Assembly (NCBI RefSeq): GCF_018139485.1
Contig: NZ_JAGSNF010000013.1
Coordinates: 46,411 to 110,410, forward strand
DNA from: Phycicoccus avicenniae
GTDB lineage: Bacteria; Actinomycetota; Actinomycetes; Actinomycetales; Dermatophilaceae
Length of the DNA stretch: 64,000 nucleotides
Direction: 5' to 3'
The notes beneath the pieces were generated by a model that ran no database searches, was not told the DNA's origin, and worked only from the letters and a program-made list of their open reading frames with translations. The position numbers and the translations under genes are program-made. Shown piece after piece: positions 29,025 through 38,774 of this stretch (position 1 is its first letter; the number at the start of each line of letters is the position of its first letter).

Positions 29025-29502
29025 GGCCGGCTCCTTCCTGGGACAGCGCTTTGCGCATGACGAGGGCGTCGACGGTGCCGCGGTCGTAGTAGCCGCGGCG
29101 CCGGGAGACGGTGACGAACCCTCGGCCCTCGTAGAGGCCGAGCGCCGGCGCGTTGTCGGCGCGCACCTCGAGCATGACGTGGGCGGCGCCGCGGGCGCGG
29201 GCGGCGGCCTCGAGGGCGCCGAGGAGCAGTCCGCCGAGGCCGCGACCCCGGTGGGCCGGGTCGACGGCGACGGTCATCACGTCCGACACCTCCCCGCCGT
29301 GGTCGAGCCCGGCGTACCCCGCGAGTGCGCCGGCCACCCGCAGGACGAGGTACTCGCGGCGGGGGCGGCCCGCGAGCTCGGCCCACCACGAGGCCTCGGA
29401 CCAGGCGTCGTCGGGGAAGAGCCGGGCCTCGAGCGCCGCGAGGCCGGCGAGGTCGGACCAGCGGGCCGGGGAGACCGTGACGGTGGGGGCGTCCGTCGTC
29501 AC
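29017..29502 (-). CDS. rimI: RimI-type GNAT N-acetyltransferase
   Basis: 161-aa GNAT enzyme of the RimI group, which acetylates protein N-termini such as ribosomal S18. Motif A is '[20 protein letters not shown]', with the acetyl-CoA-binding RGxGxG, and motif B ends in '[19 protein letters not shown]'. The GTG start at 29502 overlaps the TGA of tsaB by four bases, and the end overlaps tsaD. This tsaB-rimI-tsaD order is a common bacterial arrangement, which supports the assignment more than the motif alone. Confidence 0.92.
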   Translation of the reverse strand: MTTDAPTVTVSPARWSDLAGLAALEARLFPDDAWSEASWWAELAGRPRREYLVLRVAGALAGYAGLDHGGEVSDVMTVAVDPAHRGRGLGGLLLGALEAAARARGAAHVMLEVRADNAPALGLYEGRGFVTVSRRRGYYDRGTVDALVMRKALSQEGAGHG

Positions 29503-30161
29503 CGGAGGTCCCGCTCGGCGGTCGTCAGGGCGTCGGGGCGCCGCAGGTAGAGCGGCTCGACGGGCATCGGCGTCCCGGCCGCGAGGCGCCGGGCGCCGAT
29601 CCGGGCGAGGACGGCGGGGTCGGTGTCGAGGACCCCGTCGAGAGGGGCGGTGAGGGCGTCCGGGTAGAGCAGCGGACCGCGCCCGACCGTCGGCAGGGCC
29701 CGCACCTCGTCCGGCAGGTCCCCGGCGGGGCCGACCGCCGGCTCGGTGACGGGGCGGGCGGTGTCCCCGTCGCGGGCGTAGCGGGCCCAGTAGACCTCTC
29801 GGCGGCGGGCGTCGGTGGCGACGAGCAGCTCGTCGGCGTCCGTGGCGCCGAGCCCCTGCTCGGCGAGGACGTCGAGGGTGCACACCCCGTGGACGGGGAC
29901 CCCGAGGGCGAGCCCGGTCGTCACGGCCGTCACCATCCCGACCCGCAGGCCGGTGAACGGGCCGGGGCCGGTGCCGACGACGACGTCCGTGACGTCCGCG
30001 GGCGTCGCGCCGGCCTCCCCGAGGGCGCGGGCGACGAGCGGGGCCAGTCGTTCGGTGTGGGCGCGCGGGTCGACCTCGACGGCGACGACCGGGGCGACGT
30101 CGTCCCGGGCGACGGCGACGGCGATCGCGGACGTCGCGGTGTCCAGGGCGAGGATCAGCAC
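29499..30161 (-). CDS. tsaB: t6A complex subunit TsaB
   Basis: 220-aa inactive paralogue of TsaD that acts as the dimerisation platform of the bacterial t6A complex. Marks are 'ILALDTATSAIAVAV', 'AHTERLAPLVARAL' and 'VVVGTGPGPFTGLRVGM'; the C-terminal half is shorter than in TsaD, as expected. The GTG start overlaps the end of tsaE by 7 bp. Coupled translation across tsaE, tsaB, rimI and tsaD should hold subunit ratios. Confidence 0.94.
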   Translation of the reverse strand: MLILALDTATSAIAVAVARDDVAPVVAVEVDPRAHTERLAPLVARALGEAGATPADVTDVVVGTGPGPFTGLRVGMVTAVTTGLALGVPVHGVCTLDVLAEQGLGATDADELLVATDARRREVYWARYARDGDTARPVTEPAVGPAGDLPDEVRALPTVGRGPLLYPDALTAPLDGVLDTDPAVLARIGARRLAAGTPMPVEPLYLRRPDALTTAERDLR

Positions 30162-30640
30162 GGGGTGCCTCCGAGGGGGTCGAGGGCTTCGGGGGCGGCC
30201 CACCGTCCGCCGACGCCGGTGACGGTGGCCGTGCGCTCCTCGGTCGCCGGATCGACGTCGAGCACGACCTCGAGCCGGTCGGCGGCGAGGCCCTCGACGA
30301 GCCCGTGCCCCCACTCGACGACGGTGACGCTCTCCTCGACGGACGCGTCGAGGTCCAGGTCGTCGAGTTCGAGGGCCCCGCCGAGGCGGTACGCGTCGAC
30401 GTGGACGAGGGGCGGACCGCCGACCGTCGACGGGTGGACCCGCGCGATGACGAAGGTCGGCGAGGTGACGGCGCCGCGCACCCCGAGCGCCTCGCCGAGG
30501 CCCTGGGTGAGGGTCGTCTTCCCGGCCCCGAGCGTGCCCGTGAGGACGAGCAGGTCGCCCGCCCGCAGCATCCCGCCGAGAGCGGTCCCGAGGGCCCGGG
30601 TGTCCGGGGCGGTCGGCAGGTCGAGGCGGCGGGCGCTCAC
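30155..30640 (-). CDS. tsaE: t6A complex ATPase TsaE
   Basis: 161-aa P-loop ATPase that resets the TsaBD complex. Walker A is 'LTGTLGAGKTTLTQGLG' (Lys41); the family motif 'SPTFVIARVH' and 'HVDAYRLGG' follow, and a conserved Trp lies in 'VVEWGHGL'. The GTG start overlaps the preceding hydrolase stop by four bases. Early in a dense operon that also carries alr upstream. Confidence 0.95.
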   Translation of the reverse strand: MSARRLDLPTAPDTRALGTALGGMLRAGDLLVLTGTLGAGKTTLTQGLGEALGVRGAVTSPTFVIARVHPSTVGGPPLVHVDAYRLGGALELDDLDLDASVEESVTVVEWGHGLVEGLAADRLEVVLDVDPATEERTATVTGVGGRWAAPEALDPLGGTPC

Positions 30641-31848
30641 GACGCCGTCTTCCGTCGCCGGGTGGGGCCGGACCCCTCACCGGGGCCGGGCGTCCGGGCG
30701 GCCTTCGCGTCCCGCTTGGCCCGCGCCGCCCGTCGCGGGGTCGACATGTCCTTCACGGTGCGCCGCACGCGAGGCTTGCTCGCGAGGTCGACGCCCTCGG
30801 CGACCGCCCGCTGCGCCCGCCCGATCATCAGGAGCAGCTGCTCGGTGACGAGGTCGGGGTGCTCGAGCATGATGATGTGCCCGGCGTCCTCGACGACGAC
30901 GTGCTCGGCGCCGGGGACGTGCCGGACGATGTCCTCGGAGTGCGACGCCGGGGTGATGAGGTCGCCGGTCCCGTTCATGACGAGCGTCTCGACCCCGGTG
31001 AGCGCGTCGAGGCCCGGGACGAGGTCGAGGCCGTTGATGTCGGGCAGGAAGGCCGCCATGACGTCGAACGTCGTGCCGAAGATCATGTCGGCGACGAGGT
31101 CGACGAGCGCCGGGCTCACCGGCGAGTCGAAGGCCCAGCGGGCGACGACGACGTCCTGGACGCCCTTGCCCGCCTTGCGGACCATCCCGATCGGGCCGGC
31201 GTGTCGGGACAGCCGGGTGAGCACGCCGGGCCCCACGGTGCCGACGACCTTGCCGACCATGGGACCGAGCCCGAGCTGGGTCACCTCGGCGCCGCCGGAG
31301 CTCGTCGCGACGAGCCCCACCGCGAGCACCCGGTCGCGGACGACGTCGGGGTGGTGCGCGGCGTAGGACATGACGCTCATCCCACCCATCGAGTGCCCGA
31401 CGAGCACGACGGGTCCGGTGCGGCACGTCGCCGCGAGGACCTCCTCGAGGTCCTGTCCGAGCCGCTCGACGGTGCACGACGCGAGCCGCGGGTGGGCGGA
31501 GCGGCCGTGTCCGCGCTGGTCGTAGGTGACGACGCGGAACCCCTGCTGGACGAGCGCCCGCCGCTGGAGCACCCACGACTGCATCGTCAGGGCGAACCCG
31601 TGGACGAGGACGACGGTGGGCGCCGGCGAGGACAGGCGGCGCCGCCCGCGGCTCTGCGCCTCGGGGGCGTCGACCTCGACGTGGAGGTCGACCCCGTCGC
31701 TCGTCGAGAGGGTGAAGGCCTCGCCGGCGGTGTGCGCCCAGCCCCCGGGGGCGTGCAGCTCCGGGTACGGGGTGCGGATGCGGCGGACCTGCCGGCCGAG
31801 CGCGCCGGCGGCGGTGCCGAGCACCGCGGCTCCGGGGACGCTCGGCAT
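30637..31848 (-). CDS. Alpha/beta hydrolase between alr and tsaE
   Basis: 403-aa alpha/beta hydrolase. The fold starts about residue 75 with 'TVVLVHGFALTMQSWVLQRRAL', has 'VVTYDQRGHGRSA', the nucleophile elbow 'LVGHSMGGMSVMSY', the acid in 'MNGTGDLITPASHSE' and the His in 'VEDAGHIIMLEHPD'. About 45 basic, Ser/Arg/Lys-rich residues form a C-terminal tail. ATG overlaps the alr stop (ATGA) and its own stop overlaps the tsaE GTG, so it is fully inside the operon. A hydrolase at this place between alr and tsaE is common in actinobacteria as I recall; its substrate is unknown. Confidence 0.92.
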   Translation of the reverse strand: MPSVPGAAVLGTAAGALGRQVRRIRTPYPELHAPGGWAHTAGEAFTLSTSDGVDLHVEVDAPEAQSRGRRRLSSPAPTVVLVHGFALTMQSWVLQRRALVQQGFRVVTYDQRGHGRSAHPRLASCTVERLGQDLEEVLAATCRTGPVVLVGHSMGGMSVMSYAAHHPDVVRDRVLAVGLVATSSGGAEVTQLGLGPMVGKVVGTVGPGVLTRLSRHAGPIGMVRKAGKGVQDVVVARWAFDSPVSPALVDLVADMIFGTTFDVMAAFLPDINGLDLVPGLDALTGVETLVMNGTGDLITPASHSEDIVRHVPGAEHVVVEDAGHIIMLEHPDLVTEQLLLMIGRAQRAVAEGVDLASKPRVRRTVKDMSTPRRAARAKRDAKAARTPGPGEGSGPTRRRKTAS

Positions 31849-33011
31849 CAGGCCTCCCCGACGACGACCCGGGGCAGGCGCGGGCCCATCCGGGTGACGA
31901 TCTCGTAGTTGATGGTCCCGGCGGCCTCGGCCCAGTCCTGGGCGGTCGGCTCGCCGTCGGCCCCCCGGCCGAGGAGGACGACCTCGTCGCCCGCCGCACC
32001 GGCGAAGTCCGGGCCGAGGTCGAGGACGAGCTGGTCCATGCAGACCCGGCCGGCGACCCGGTGCACCCGTCCGCCGACGAGCAGCGGCCCGGCGTTTCCC
32101 GCGTGCCGCGGGACGCCGTCGGCGTAGCCCATCGGGACGAGCCCGAGGACGGTGTCCCGGTCGGTCGTGTACTCGTGCCCGTAGCTGACCCCCTGGCCCG
32201 CCCGGGCCCGCTTGACCGTCGTGAGGCGGGCGGTGACGCGCATCGCCTCGCGGAGGCCGAAGTCCGCGGGGCGACCGAGGTCCGGGACCGGCGAGAGCCC
32301 GTAGACCGCGAGCCCGGGACGGACGAGGTCGAAGTGCGCCGCCGGGTTCGTCAGGGTCGCCGCCGAGTTCGCGAGGTGGCGGACGCCGGGGTCGACGCCG
32401 GCCCGCTCGAGCTGCGCGACGGCCTCGACGAAGCGCTCCTGCTGGGCCCGGACCGTCGGGTGCTGGGGGGCGTCGGCCCAGGCGAAGTGCGACCACGTGC
32501 CGGTGACCTCGAGAGCGCCGTCGGCGACCGCCGCCGCGAGGGCGGCCACCGTCTCGGGCCAGTCCTCGAGCACCCCGCCGCGGCCGAGGCCGGTGTCGAC
32601 CTTGACCTGGGCACGCGCGGCGCGACCCCGGTCCCGGGCGGCGGCCAGGACGGCCTCGAGCGTCCAGCGGCTCGTCACGGTGAGCTCGACGTCGGCGTCG
32701 AGCGCCCGGCCGAGGTCGGCCTGCGGCGGGAAGATCCACGTGAGGACGGGCGCGTCGACCCCGCCGGCGCGCAGGGCCAGCGCCTCCTCCAGCTGCGCGA
32801 CGCCGAGGCGGGCCGCTCCCCCGGCGAGCGCGGCACGGGCGGCGGTGAGCAGGCCGTGGCCGTAGGCGTCGCCCTTGACGACGGCCATGACCTCGGCCGG
32901 CGCTGCCCGGCGGACGAGCGCCGCGACGTTGTCCCTCATGGCCGCGGCGTCGACGGTCACCCACGCCGAAGCCCCCGCGGGCGCGGGCAAGGAGGCGTTG
33001 GGGGCGGTCAT
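31848..33011 (-). CDS. alr: Alanine racemase
   Basis: 387-aa PLP enzyme making D-alanine for peptidoglycan. The PLP lysine is Lys46 in 'MAVVKGDAYGHG', the second base Tyr is in 'GVSYGHEYTT', and 'VRPGLAVYGLSP' and 'RVAGRVCMDQLVLDLG' are the usual family blocks. Length is standard. It begins 82 bp after the NAD(P)HX repair gene and ends overlapping the hydrolase. A group of cell-wall and precursor genes (glmS, acpS, alr) shares this strand. Confidence 0.97.
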   Translation of the reverse strand: MTAPNASLPAPAGASAWVTVDAAAMRDNVAALVRRAAPAEVMAVVKGDAYGHGLLTAARAALAGGAARLGVAQLEEALALRAGGVDAPVLTWIFPPQADLGRALDADVELTVTSRWTLEAVLAAARDRGRAARAQVKVDTGLGRGGVLEDWPETVAALAAAVADGALEVTGTWSHFAWADAPQHPTVRAQQERFVEAVAQLERAGVDPGVRHLANSAATLTNPAAHFDLVRPGLAVYGLSPVPDLGRPADFGLREAMRVTARLTTVKRARAGQGVSYGHEYTTDRDTVLGLVPMGYADGVPRHAGNAGPLLVGGRVHRVAGRVCMDQLVLDLGPDFAGAAGDEVVLLGRGADGEPTAQDWAEAAGTINYEIVTRMGPRLPRVVVGEA

Positions 33012-33093
33012 GGGCCGGTCCAGTCTAGGGCTGGGGCACGGCCCGGCGGCGGCAGGTCCGGCAGGTCGGCGGTGCGCTCCCGGGTGGACCCGG

Positions 33094-34551
33094 TCAGACC
33101 CGGCGGAGCAGGGCGGCGACCGTTCCGGGCAGCGCGTGCGCGACGGCGAGCGCCCGGACGGGGCCGCCGGGGTTCGCCCGGTCGGCGGCGACGCCGTGGA
33201 CCAGGGCCCCGAGCGCCCCGGCCTCCTCCGGCGGCAGGCCCGCGGCGAGCAGCGTCCCGAGCAGGCCCGCGAGGACGTCGCCGGCCCCGGCCGTCGCGAG
33301 CCACGCCGGTGCGTCGGCCTGGGACCACACGGTCGCGCCGTCACCGGGCGGGACGACGAGCGTCGTCGAGCCCTTGAGGAGCACCGTGGCCCCGCCGAGG
33401 TCGGCGAGCCGGCGCGCGTGCTCGAGCGGCGCCCGCTCGACGTCGTCGCGGGTGACGTCCTGCCCGGCCAGCCGGGACAGCAGTCGCGCCAGCTCCCCCG
33501 CGTGCGGCGTCAGCAGGGTGGCGCCCTCGCGCCGGGCGTCGAGCACGGTCGCGTCGAGGAGGTCCAGGCCCCCGGCGTCGACGACGACCGGCTTCGGGCC
33601 CGCGAGCGCGTCGCGGGCGACGGCCAGCTGGTCCCGCGCGTCCTGGCTGTCGGCCGAGGCGTCCAGACCCGGCCCGACGACCCACGCCTGCACCCGGCCG
33701 ACCCCGTGGGTCGCCTCGGGCACCGCGGCCCGCACGAGCCCCGCCGGCGCCGGCGTCCCGACGTAGCGGACCATCCCGGCCCCGGACGCGACGGCCGCCG
33801 TCACGCAGAGCACGGCCGCGCCGGTGTACCCCTCCCCGCCGGCGACGACGCCGACGACCCCACGGCGGTACTTGTCGTCCGCGGGGCCGGGGACCGGCCA
33901 CCGGCGGGACACGTCGTCGTGGTCGAGGCGGCGCACGGCCGGTGCGGCGTCGCTCGTGACGCCGATGTCGACGACGGTGAGCACCCCGCACGCCTGCTCG
34001 GTCGGGGGGAGCAGGTGCACCGGCTTGGCGAGGGAGAAGGTCACCGTCTCGTCGGCGAGGACACCGTCCGGGTCCACGCTCCCCCCGTCGGGCGCCTGGC
34101 CGCTCGGCAGGTCGACGGCGACGACGTGCGCGCTCTCCGGGACGGCCGCGACCCAGGCCCTCGCCCAGTCCGGGAGGCCGGGCCGCGCGCCGATCCCGAG
34201 GATCCCGTCGAGGACGACGTCGGCCTCGGCGACGTCCGCCGGGTCGGTCGTGAGGACGACCCCCGCGGCCTCGGCGGCCCGCCGGGCGCCGTCGTGCACC
34301 GTGTCGTGGTGGACGGCCACGGCGGGATGTCCCGCCTCGGCGAGCCGCGCGAGGGCGTACAGCGCGTCGGCCCCGTTGTTCCCGGGTCCGACGAGGGCGG
34401 CGACGACGGCCCCGTCCCGGTCCTCGAGGCGGGCCGCGACGACGGCGGCGAGCCCCTCGACCGCCCGGGCCATGAGCTCGCCGTCCTCGAGCCGGGCCAT
34501 GAGGGCCTTCTCGGCGGCGTACACGGTCTCGACCGTGTGGGCCTCGATCAT
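33094..34551 (-). CDS. nnrD: Bifunctional NAD(P)H-hydrate repair enzyme (epimerase plus dehydratase)
   Basis: 485-aa fusion that repairs hydrated, inactive NADHX/NADPHX. Residues 1-205 are the YjeF_N epimerase domain ('[22 protein letters not shown]', '[12 protein letters not shown]', '[14 protein letters not shown]'). Residues 215-485 are the ADP-dependent dehydratase domain ('[17 protein letters not shown]', '[12 protein letters not shown]', '[15 protein letters not shown]'). The ATG at 34551 overlaps the acpS stop. This acpS-nnr-alr order is widespread in actinobacteria. Confidence 0.95.
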   Translation of the reverse strand: MIEAHTVETVYAAEKALMARLEDGELMARAVEGLAAVVAARLEDRDGAVVAALVGPGNNGADALYALARLAEAGHPAVAVHHDTVHDGARRAAEAAGVVLTTDPADVAEADVVLDGILGIGARPGLPDWARAWVAAVPESAHVVAVDLPSGQAPDGGSVDPDGVLADETVTFSLAKPVHLLPPTEQACGVLTVVDIGVTSDAAPAVRRLDHDDVSRRWPVPGPADDKYRRGVVGVVAGGEGYTGAAVLCVTAAVASGAGMVRYVGTPAPAGLVRAAVPEATHGVGRVQAWVVGPGLDASADSQDARDQLAVARDALAGPKPVVVDAGGLDLLDATVLDARREGATLLTPHAGELARLLSRLAGQDVTRDDVERAPLEHARRLADLGGATVLLKGSTTLVVPPGDGATVWSQADAPAWLATAGAGDVLAGLLGTLLAAGLPPEEAGALGALVHGVAADRANPGGPVRALAVAHALPGTVAALLRRV

Positions 34552-34910
34552 CGGGGCTCCTCCCCCTCGGCGACGACCATCGCCGAGGCGATACCCGCGT
34601 CGTGCGACAGCGACACGTGGACGGTGGCGATGCCGAGGGCCGCCACGCGCTCGGCGACGCTGCCGCGCAGGACGAACTCCGGGCGCCGACCCTCGCCGCG
34701 GTGGACCTCGGCGTCGTGCCACCCGAGACCGACCGGGGCGCCGAGGGCCTTGGCCAGCGCCTCCTTCGCCGCGAAGCGGGCGGCGAGCGAGTTGAGCGGC
34801 AGCGACCGCTCGCGCTCGGTGAAGAGCCGCTCCCGCAACGCCGGCGTCCGCTCGAGGGTCTCGCCGAAGCGGGCGACGTCGACGACGTCGATGCCGACCC
34901 CGACGATCAC
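34548..34910 (-). CDS. acpS: Holo-ACP synthase
   Basis: 120-aa phosphopantetheinyl transferase that moves 4'-phosphopantetheine from CoA to apo-ACP. Mg2+ ligands are Asp8 in '[12 protein letters not shown]' and Glu in '[13 protein letters not shown]'; '[19 protein letters not shown]' closes the fold. Typical size. It lies 13 bp after glmS and overlaps the NAD(P)HX repair gene. coaA, which starts CoA synthesis, is 2 kb away on the other strand. Confidence 0.96.
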   Translation of the reverse strand: MIVGVGIDVVDVARFGETLERTPALRERLFTERERSLPLNSLAARFAAKEALAKALGAPVGLGWHDAEVHRGEGRRPEFVLRGSVAERVAALGIATVHVSLSHDAGIASAMVVAEGEEPR

Positions 34911-34923
34911 GGCAGCACCGCCG

Positions 34924-36783
34924 TCACTCGACGGTGACGCTCTTGGCGAGGTTGCGCGGCTGGTCGACGTCCAGGCCCTTGGCCGACGCCAGGTGGAGGG
35001 CGAAGACCTGGAGCGGGACGACGGCGAGGAGCGGCGCGAGCATCGGGCTGCACTGCGGGATGCGGATGACCTCGCTCGCGAACGGCTCGACGTCCTCGTC
35101 CCCGTCGTGGGCGATGACGAGGGTGCGCGCCCCGCGGGCCCGGATCTCCTGGATGTTGGAGACCACCTTCTTGTGCAGATCGTGCGGGGTGTCCGGACCG
35201 GGGACGACGACGAAGACCGGCTGGCCGGGCTCGATGAGGGCGATCGGTCCGTGCTTGAGCTCTCCGGCGGCGAACCCCTCGGCGTGGATGTACGCGAGCT
35301 CCTTGAGCTTCAGCGCCCCCTCGAGGGCGACCGGGTAGCCGACGTTGCGCCCGAGGAAGAGCACCGCGCGGCTGTCGGCCATGAAGTCGGCCATCTCGAC
35401 GACGCGGTCCATCCGGCCGAGGAGCTCCTCGATCTTCTCGGGGATGCCCTGCAGCTCGTGCATGACGGCCTTCGCGTCGTCGGCGTAGGTCTCCCCGCGC
35501 AGCTGGGCGAGGTAGAGACCGAGGACGTAGCAGGCGGTGATCTGCGCGAGGAAGGCCTTTGTCGACGCGACGGCGATCTCGGGGCCGGCGTGGGTGTAGA
35601 GGACCGCGTCGGACTCGCGCGGGATCGTCGAGCCGTGGGTGTTGCAGATCGACAGCGTCATCGCCCCGAGCTCGCGGGCGTGCTTGACCGCCATGAGGGT
35701 GTCCATCGTCTCGCCGGACTGGCTGATCGAGACGACGAGGGTGTTGCCGTCGACGATCGGGTCGCAGTAGCGGAACTCGTGGGCGAGGGAGACCTCGACG
35801 GGGATCCGGGTCCAGTGCTCGATGGCGTACTTGGCGACCATGCCGGCGTAGGCGGCGGTGCCGCAGGCGACGAAGGTGATCCGGTCGACCTGGCGCAGCC
35901 GCTCCTCGGTCGTGCGGATCTCGTCGAGGACGAGCCGGCCGGACTCGTCGGTCCGCCCGAGCAGGGTGTCCGCGACGGCGTGCGGCTGCTCGTGGATCTC
36001 CTTGTCCATGTACGTCGCCCAGCCGCCCTTCTCGGCGGCGGCGGCGTCCCACGTCACCTCGTACGCGGTGCCCTCGGCGGGGGTGCCGTCGAAGCCGATG
36101 ACGGAGCAGCCCTCGGGGGTGATCGTCACGATCTGGTCCTGGCCCAGCTCCAGGGCCCGGCGGGTGTGCCCGATGAACGCGGCGACGTCGCTGCCGAGGT
36201 AGGTGGCGTCGTCGCCGAGACCGACGACGAGCGGGCTGTTGCGCCGGGCGCCGACGACGACACCGGGGCTGTCGGCGTGCACGGCGAGGAGGGTGAACGC
36301 GCCCTCGAGCCGGCCGACGACGGCCCGCATCGCCTCGGTGAGGTCGCCGAGCCGGTCGTACTCGCGGCCGACGAGCTTGGCCGCGACCTCGGTGTCGGTC
36401 TCGGACAGGAACTCGACGCCGTCGGCGAGGAGCTCCTTCTTCAGGGAGTGGAAGTTCTCGATGATGCCGTTGTGGATGAGCGCCAGCCGGTCGCCGTCGC
36501 CGCCGCGGTGCGGGTGGGCGTTGCCGTCGGTGGGACCGCCGTGGGTGGCCCAGCGGGTGTGCCCGATGCCCGTCCGGGAGGCCGCCGGCGGGTGGGTCTC
36601 GAGGGTGGAGCGGAGGTTCTCGAGCTTGCCGGCGCGCTTCTCGGTCGTCACGCCGTCCTCGGTGACGAGCGCGACGCCGGCCGAGTCGTACCCCCGGTAC
36701 TCGAGCCGGCGCAGCCCCTCCATGACGACGTCGAGCGCCGTTCCGTCCATGGTCCGGCCCACGTAGCCGACGATTCCGCACAT
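34924..36783 (-). CDS. glmS: Glutamine-fructose-6-phosphate aminotransferase (isomerising)
   Basis: 619-aa enzyme making glucosamine 6-phosphate, the first step to UDP-GlcNAc and here possibly also to the glucosamine of mycothiol. The start at 36783 gives '[10 protein letters not shown]', with the Cys nucleophile exposed after Met removal; an upstream in-frame ATG would bury it and is rejected. The glutaminase domain has '[21 protein letters not shown]', the two SIS domains have '[14 protein letters not shown]' and '[15 protein letters not shown]', and the C-terminus is 'NLAKSVTVE' as is normal. Divergent from coaA. Confidence 0.98.
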   Translation of the reverse strand: MCGIVGYVGRTMDGTALDVVMEGLRRLEYRGYDSAGVALVTEDGVTTEKRAGKLENLRSTLETHPPAASRTGIGHTRWATHGGPTDGNAHPHRGGDGDRLALIHNGIIENFHSLKKELLADGVEFLSETDTEVAAKLVGREYDRLGDLTEAMRAVVGRLEGAFTLLAVHADSPGVVVGARRNSPLVVGLGDDATYLGSDVAAFIGHTRRALELGQDQIVTITPEGCSVIGFDGTPAEGTAYEVTWDAAAAEKGGWATYMDKEIHEQPHAVADTLLGRTDESGRLVLDEIRTTEERLRQVDRITFVACGTAAYAGMVAKYAIEHWTRIPVEVSLAHEFRYCDPIVDGNTLVVSISQSGETMDTLMAVKHARELGAMTLSICNTHGSTIPRESDAVLYTHAGPEIAVASTKAFLAQITACYVLGLYLAQLRGETYADDAKAVMHELQGIPEKIEELLGRMDRVVEMADFMADSRAVLFLGRNVGYPVALEGALKLKELAYIHAEGFAAGELKHGPIALIEPGQPVFVVVPGPDTPHDLHKKVVSNIQEIRARGARTLVIAHDGDEDVEPFASEVIRIPQCSPMLAPLLAVVPLQVFALHLASAKGLDVDQPRNLAKSVTVE

Positions 36784-36848
36784 GGCCGTCAGCGTATCCG
36801 GTACGCCGTGGGACACCGCCCTCCGCCGGGCCGGGCGGGGCGTACGGG

Positions 36849-37844
36849 ATGATGACCCGTGTGAGTGCCGCCGAGGACCTCGTCGCGCGTCTCCGGGAGA
36901 CCGGGGACGCCTCCCTGCCGACCCCCTACGTCGAGCTGGACCGGGCCGCCTGGTCGGGCCTGCGCGAGAACCACCCGATGAGCCTCACGGGCGACGACCT
37001 GTCCCGGCTGCGCGGCCTCGGCGACCGTCTGGACCTCGAGGAGGTCGAGGACGTCTACCTGCCGCTGTCCCGCCTCCTCCACTTCTACGTCGAGGCGGTC
37101 CACGGCCTGCGGCTCGCGACGAGCGAGTTCCTCGGGGACCGCCCGCGGCGGGTGCCGTTCGTCGTCGGCGTCGCCGGGTCGGTCGCCGTCGGGAAGTCGA
37201 CGACCTCCCGCATCCTGCGCGAGCTCATGAGCCGGTGGCCGCACACCCCCCGCGTCGAGCTCGTGACGACGGACGGGTTCCTCTACCCCAACGCCGAGCT
37301 CGAGGCGCGGGGCCTGCTGCAGCGCAAGGGGTTCCCGGAGTCCTACGACCGGCGCGCGCTCCTGCGCTTCGTCGCCGACGTCAAGAGCGGGACGCCCGTC
37401 GTCCGCGCGCCGCAGTACTCGCACCTCACCTACGACGTCCTCGACGAGCCGCTCGAGGTCCCGCGGCCGGACGTCCTCATCGTCGAGGGCCTCAACGTCC
37501 TGCAGCCCCCCGCGGTGCGCCCGGACGGCGAGAACGCCGCCGCGCTCTCGGACTACTTCGACTTCTCCGTGTACGTCGACGCCGACCCGGCGGACGTGCG
37601 GCGCTGGTACGTCGAGCGGTTCCTGCGCCTGCGGGAGACCGCGTTCGCCGACCCGCAGTCCTACTTCCACCGCTACGCGGGGCTCAGCGACGAGGAGGCC
37701 CGGGAGACCGCCACGGGCATCTGGGAGGCGATCAACGCACCGAACCTCGACCGCAACATCGCCCCGACCCGGGACCGGGCCACCCTCGTGCTCACCAAGG
37801 GCGCGGACCATGCGGTGACGCGCATCCGGCTGCGCAAGATCTGA
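36849..37844 (+). CDS. coaA: Type I pantothenate kinase
   Basis: 331-aa CoaA that phosphorylates pantothenate, the controlling step of CoA synthesis. The P-loop is '[19 protein letters not shown]', followed by '[10 protein letters not shown]', '[11 protein letters not shown]', 'SHLTYDV' and '[10 protein letters not shown]', all family signatures. End '[21 protein letters not shown]' is typical. 65 bp from glmS, read in the opposite direction. Confidence 0.97.
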   Translation: MMTRVSAAEDLVARLRETGDASLPTPYVELDRAAWSGLRENHPMSLTGDDLSRLRGLGDRLDLEEVEDVYLPLSRLLHFYVEAVHGLRLATSEFLGDRPRRVPFVVGVAGSVAVGKSTTSRILRELMSRWPHTPRVELVTTDGFLYPNAELEARGLLQRKGFPESYDRRALLRFVADVKSGTPVVRAPQYSHLTYDVLDEPLEVPRPDVLIVEGLNVLQPPAVRPDGENAAALSDYFDFSVYVDADPADVRRWYVERFLRLRETAFADPQSYFHRYAGLSDEEARETATGIWEAINAPNLDRNIAPTRDRATLVLTKGADHAVTRIRLRKI

Positions 37845-37871
37845 CCCGACCACCGGGCCCGGCCGGGCGCC

Positions 37872-37899
37872 GACCGCTCCTGGCCCCGGCCCTCGCGGT
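37872..37899. terminator. Possible hairpin between coaA and the transglycosylase gene
   Basis: GACCGC and GCGGTC pair around a 16-nt GC-rich loop that can form a smaller inner GGCC/GGCC stem, between convergent stops. Weak, position-based call. Confidence 0.3.
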
Positions 37900-38621
37900 C
37901 AGTACCAGTGCGGGGAACGGCTCTCCCACATGGAGAGCGCGTTGCACGGGGTGCCGTAGGAGCGCTTGATGTAGTCCAGGCCCCACTCGATCTGGGTGAC
38001 CGGGTTGGTCCGCCAGTCGGCGCCGGCCGTCGCCATCTTCTCGGCGGGCAGGGACTGCGGGATGCCGTACGCGCCCGACGAGGGGTTGGCGACCCACCAG
38101 CGCCAGTCGCTCTCCCCGATCCACAACCGGTCCAGGCAGGACCACTGCTCGGAGCCGAAGCCGTACTCGGGCAGCAGCAGCTGCGCGGCGGCCTTGGGGT
38201 CGTCCTGGGCGTTCTGGAAGATCCGCTTGCGCTCGGCGGCGCGGGCGGCCCGCTCGGCCTCCTCCTCGCGCTGCTTCGCGAGCTCGGCGGCCTTCTTGCG
38301 AGCCTCCTCGGCGGCCTCGGCCGCCTCGACGGCGCGGAGGCTGTTCGTCGAGGCCCGGTCGGCAGCGAGCCGGTCGGCGTCGGCGCTCGCGACCCGGCTC
38401 TCCTCGCTGGAGACGCTCGAGACGAGCTCACCGACCGCGAAGGTCGGGCTGTCCGCGTCGGCGGAGTCGCCGGAGAAGCCGCTGACCGCGACGCCGCCCG
38501 CGGCCACGGCGGCGAGCACGCCGGTCGTGACGACGGGACGCCCGAGCGCCGTGACGGCAGCAGCACCGCGACGCCGGGGGGCGGCGTGGCGGGGTGCGTG
38601 TCGCGGGGTGTATCGGGCCAT
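37899..38621 (-). CDS. Secreted lytic transglycosylase-fold protein
   Basis: 240-aa exported protein with an Arg/His-rich N-terminus, one hydrophobic segment (about residues 27-47) and then an Ala/Glu/Lys/Arg-rich coiled coil (about 75-135). The C-terminal domain, from 'CLDRLWIGESDWRWWVANPSSGAYGIPQ', has the lysozyme-like fold of actinobacterial transglycosylases, with the likely catalytic Glu in 'IGESDW'. It ends 'MWESRSPHWY', a frequent terminus of this family. It would cut glycan strands outside the membrane. 153 bp before it hold its promoter; I could not confirm a c-di-AMP riboswitch there. Confidence 0.88.
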   Translation of the reverse strand: MARYTPRHAPRHAAPRRRGAAAVTALGRPVVTTGVLAAVAAGGVAVSGFSGDSADADSPTFAVGELVSSVSSEESRVASADADRLAADRASTNSLRAVEAAEAAEEARKKAAELAKQREEEAERAARAAERKRIFQNAQDDPKAAAQLLLPEYGFGSEQWSCLDRLWIGESDWRWWVANPSSGAYGIPQSLPAEKMATAGADWRTNPVTQIEWGLDYIKRSYGTPCNALSMWESRSPHWY

Positions 38622-38774
38622 GGACGAGCGACGGACCTTCCGGTTCAGGGGTGGCGGGGCGCGGGCGAGATCGCACCCCGGCGTTACGCAAACGAGACCT
38701 CAGCGTAGGGGACGGGCGGCCGGGACGGGAACCGAGGGCCTGAGACGGTCCTCAGCGGCCCCCGTCCCCGCAGG

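Noticed and set aside
38622..38774. c-di-AMP (ydaO) riboswitch before the lytic transglycosylase
   Set aside because: Such switches often precede wall hydrolase genes in actinobacteria, but I could not place the conserved core with confidence in the 153-bp gap.
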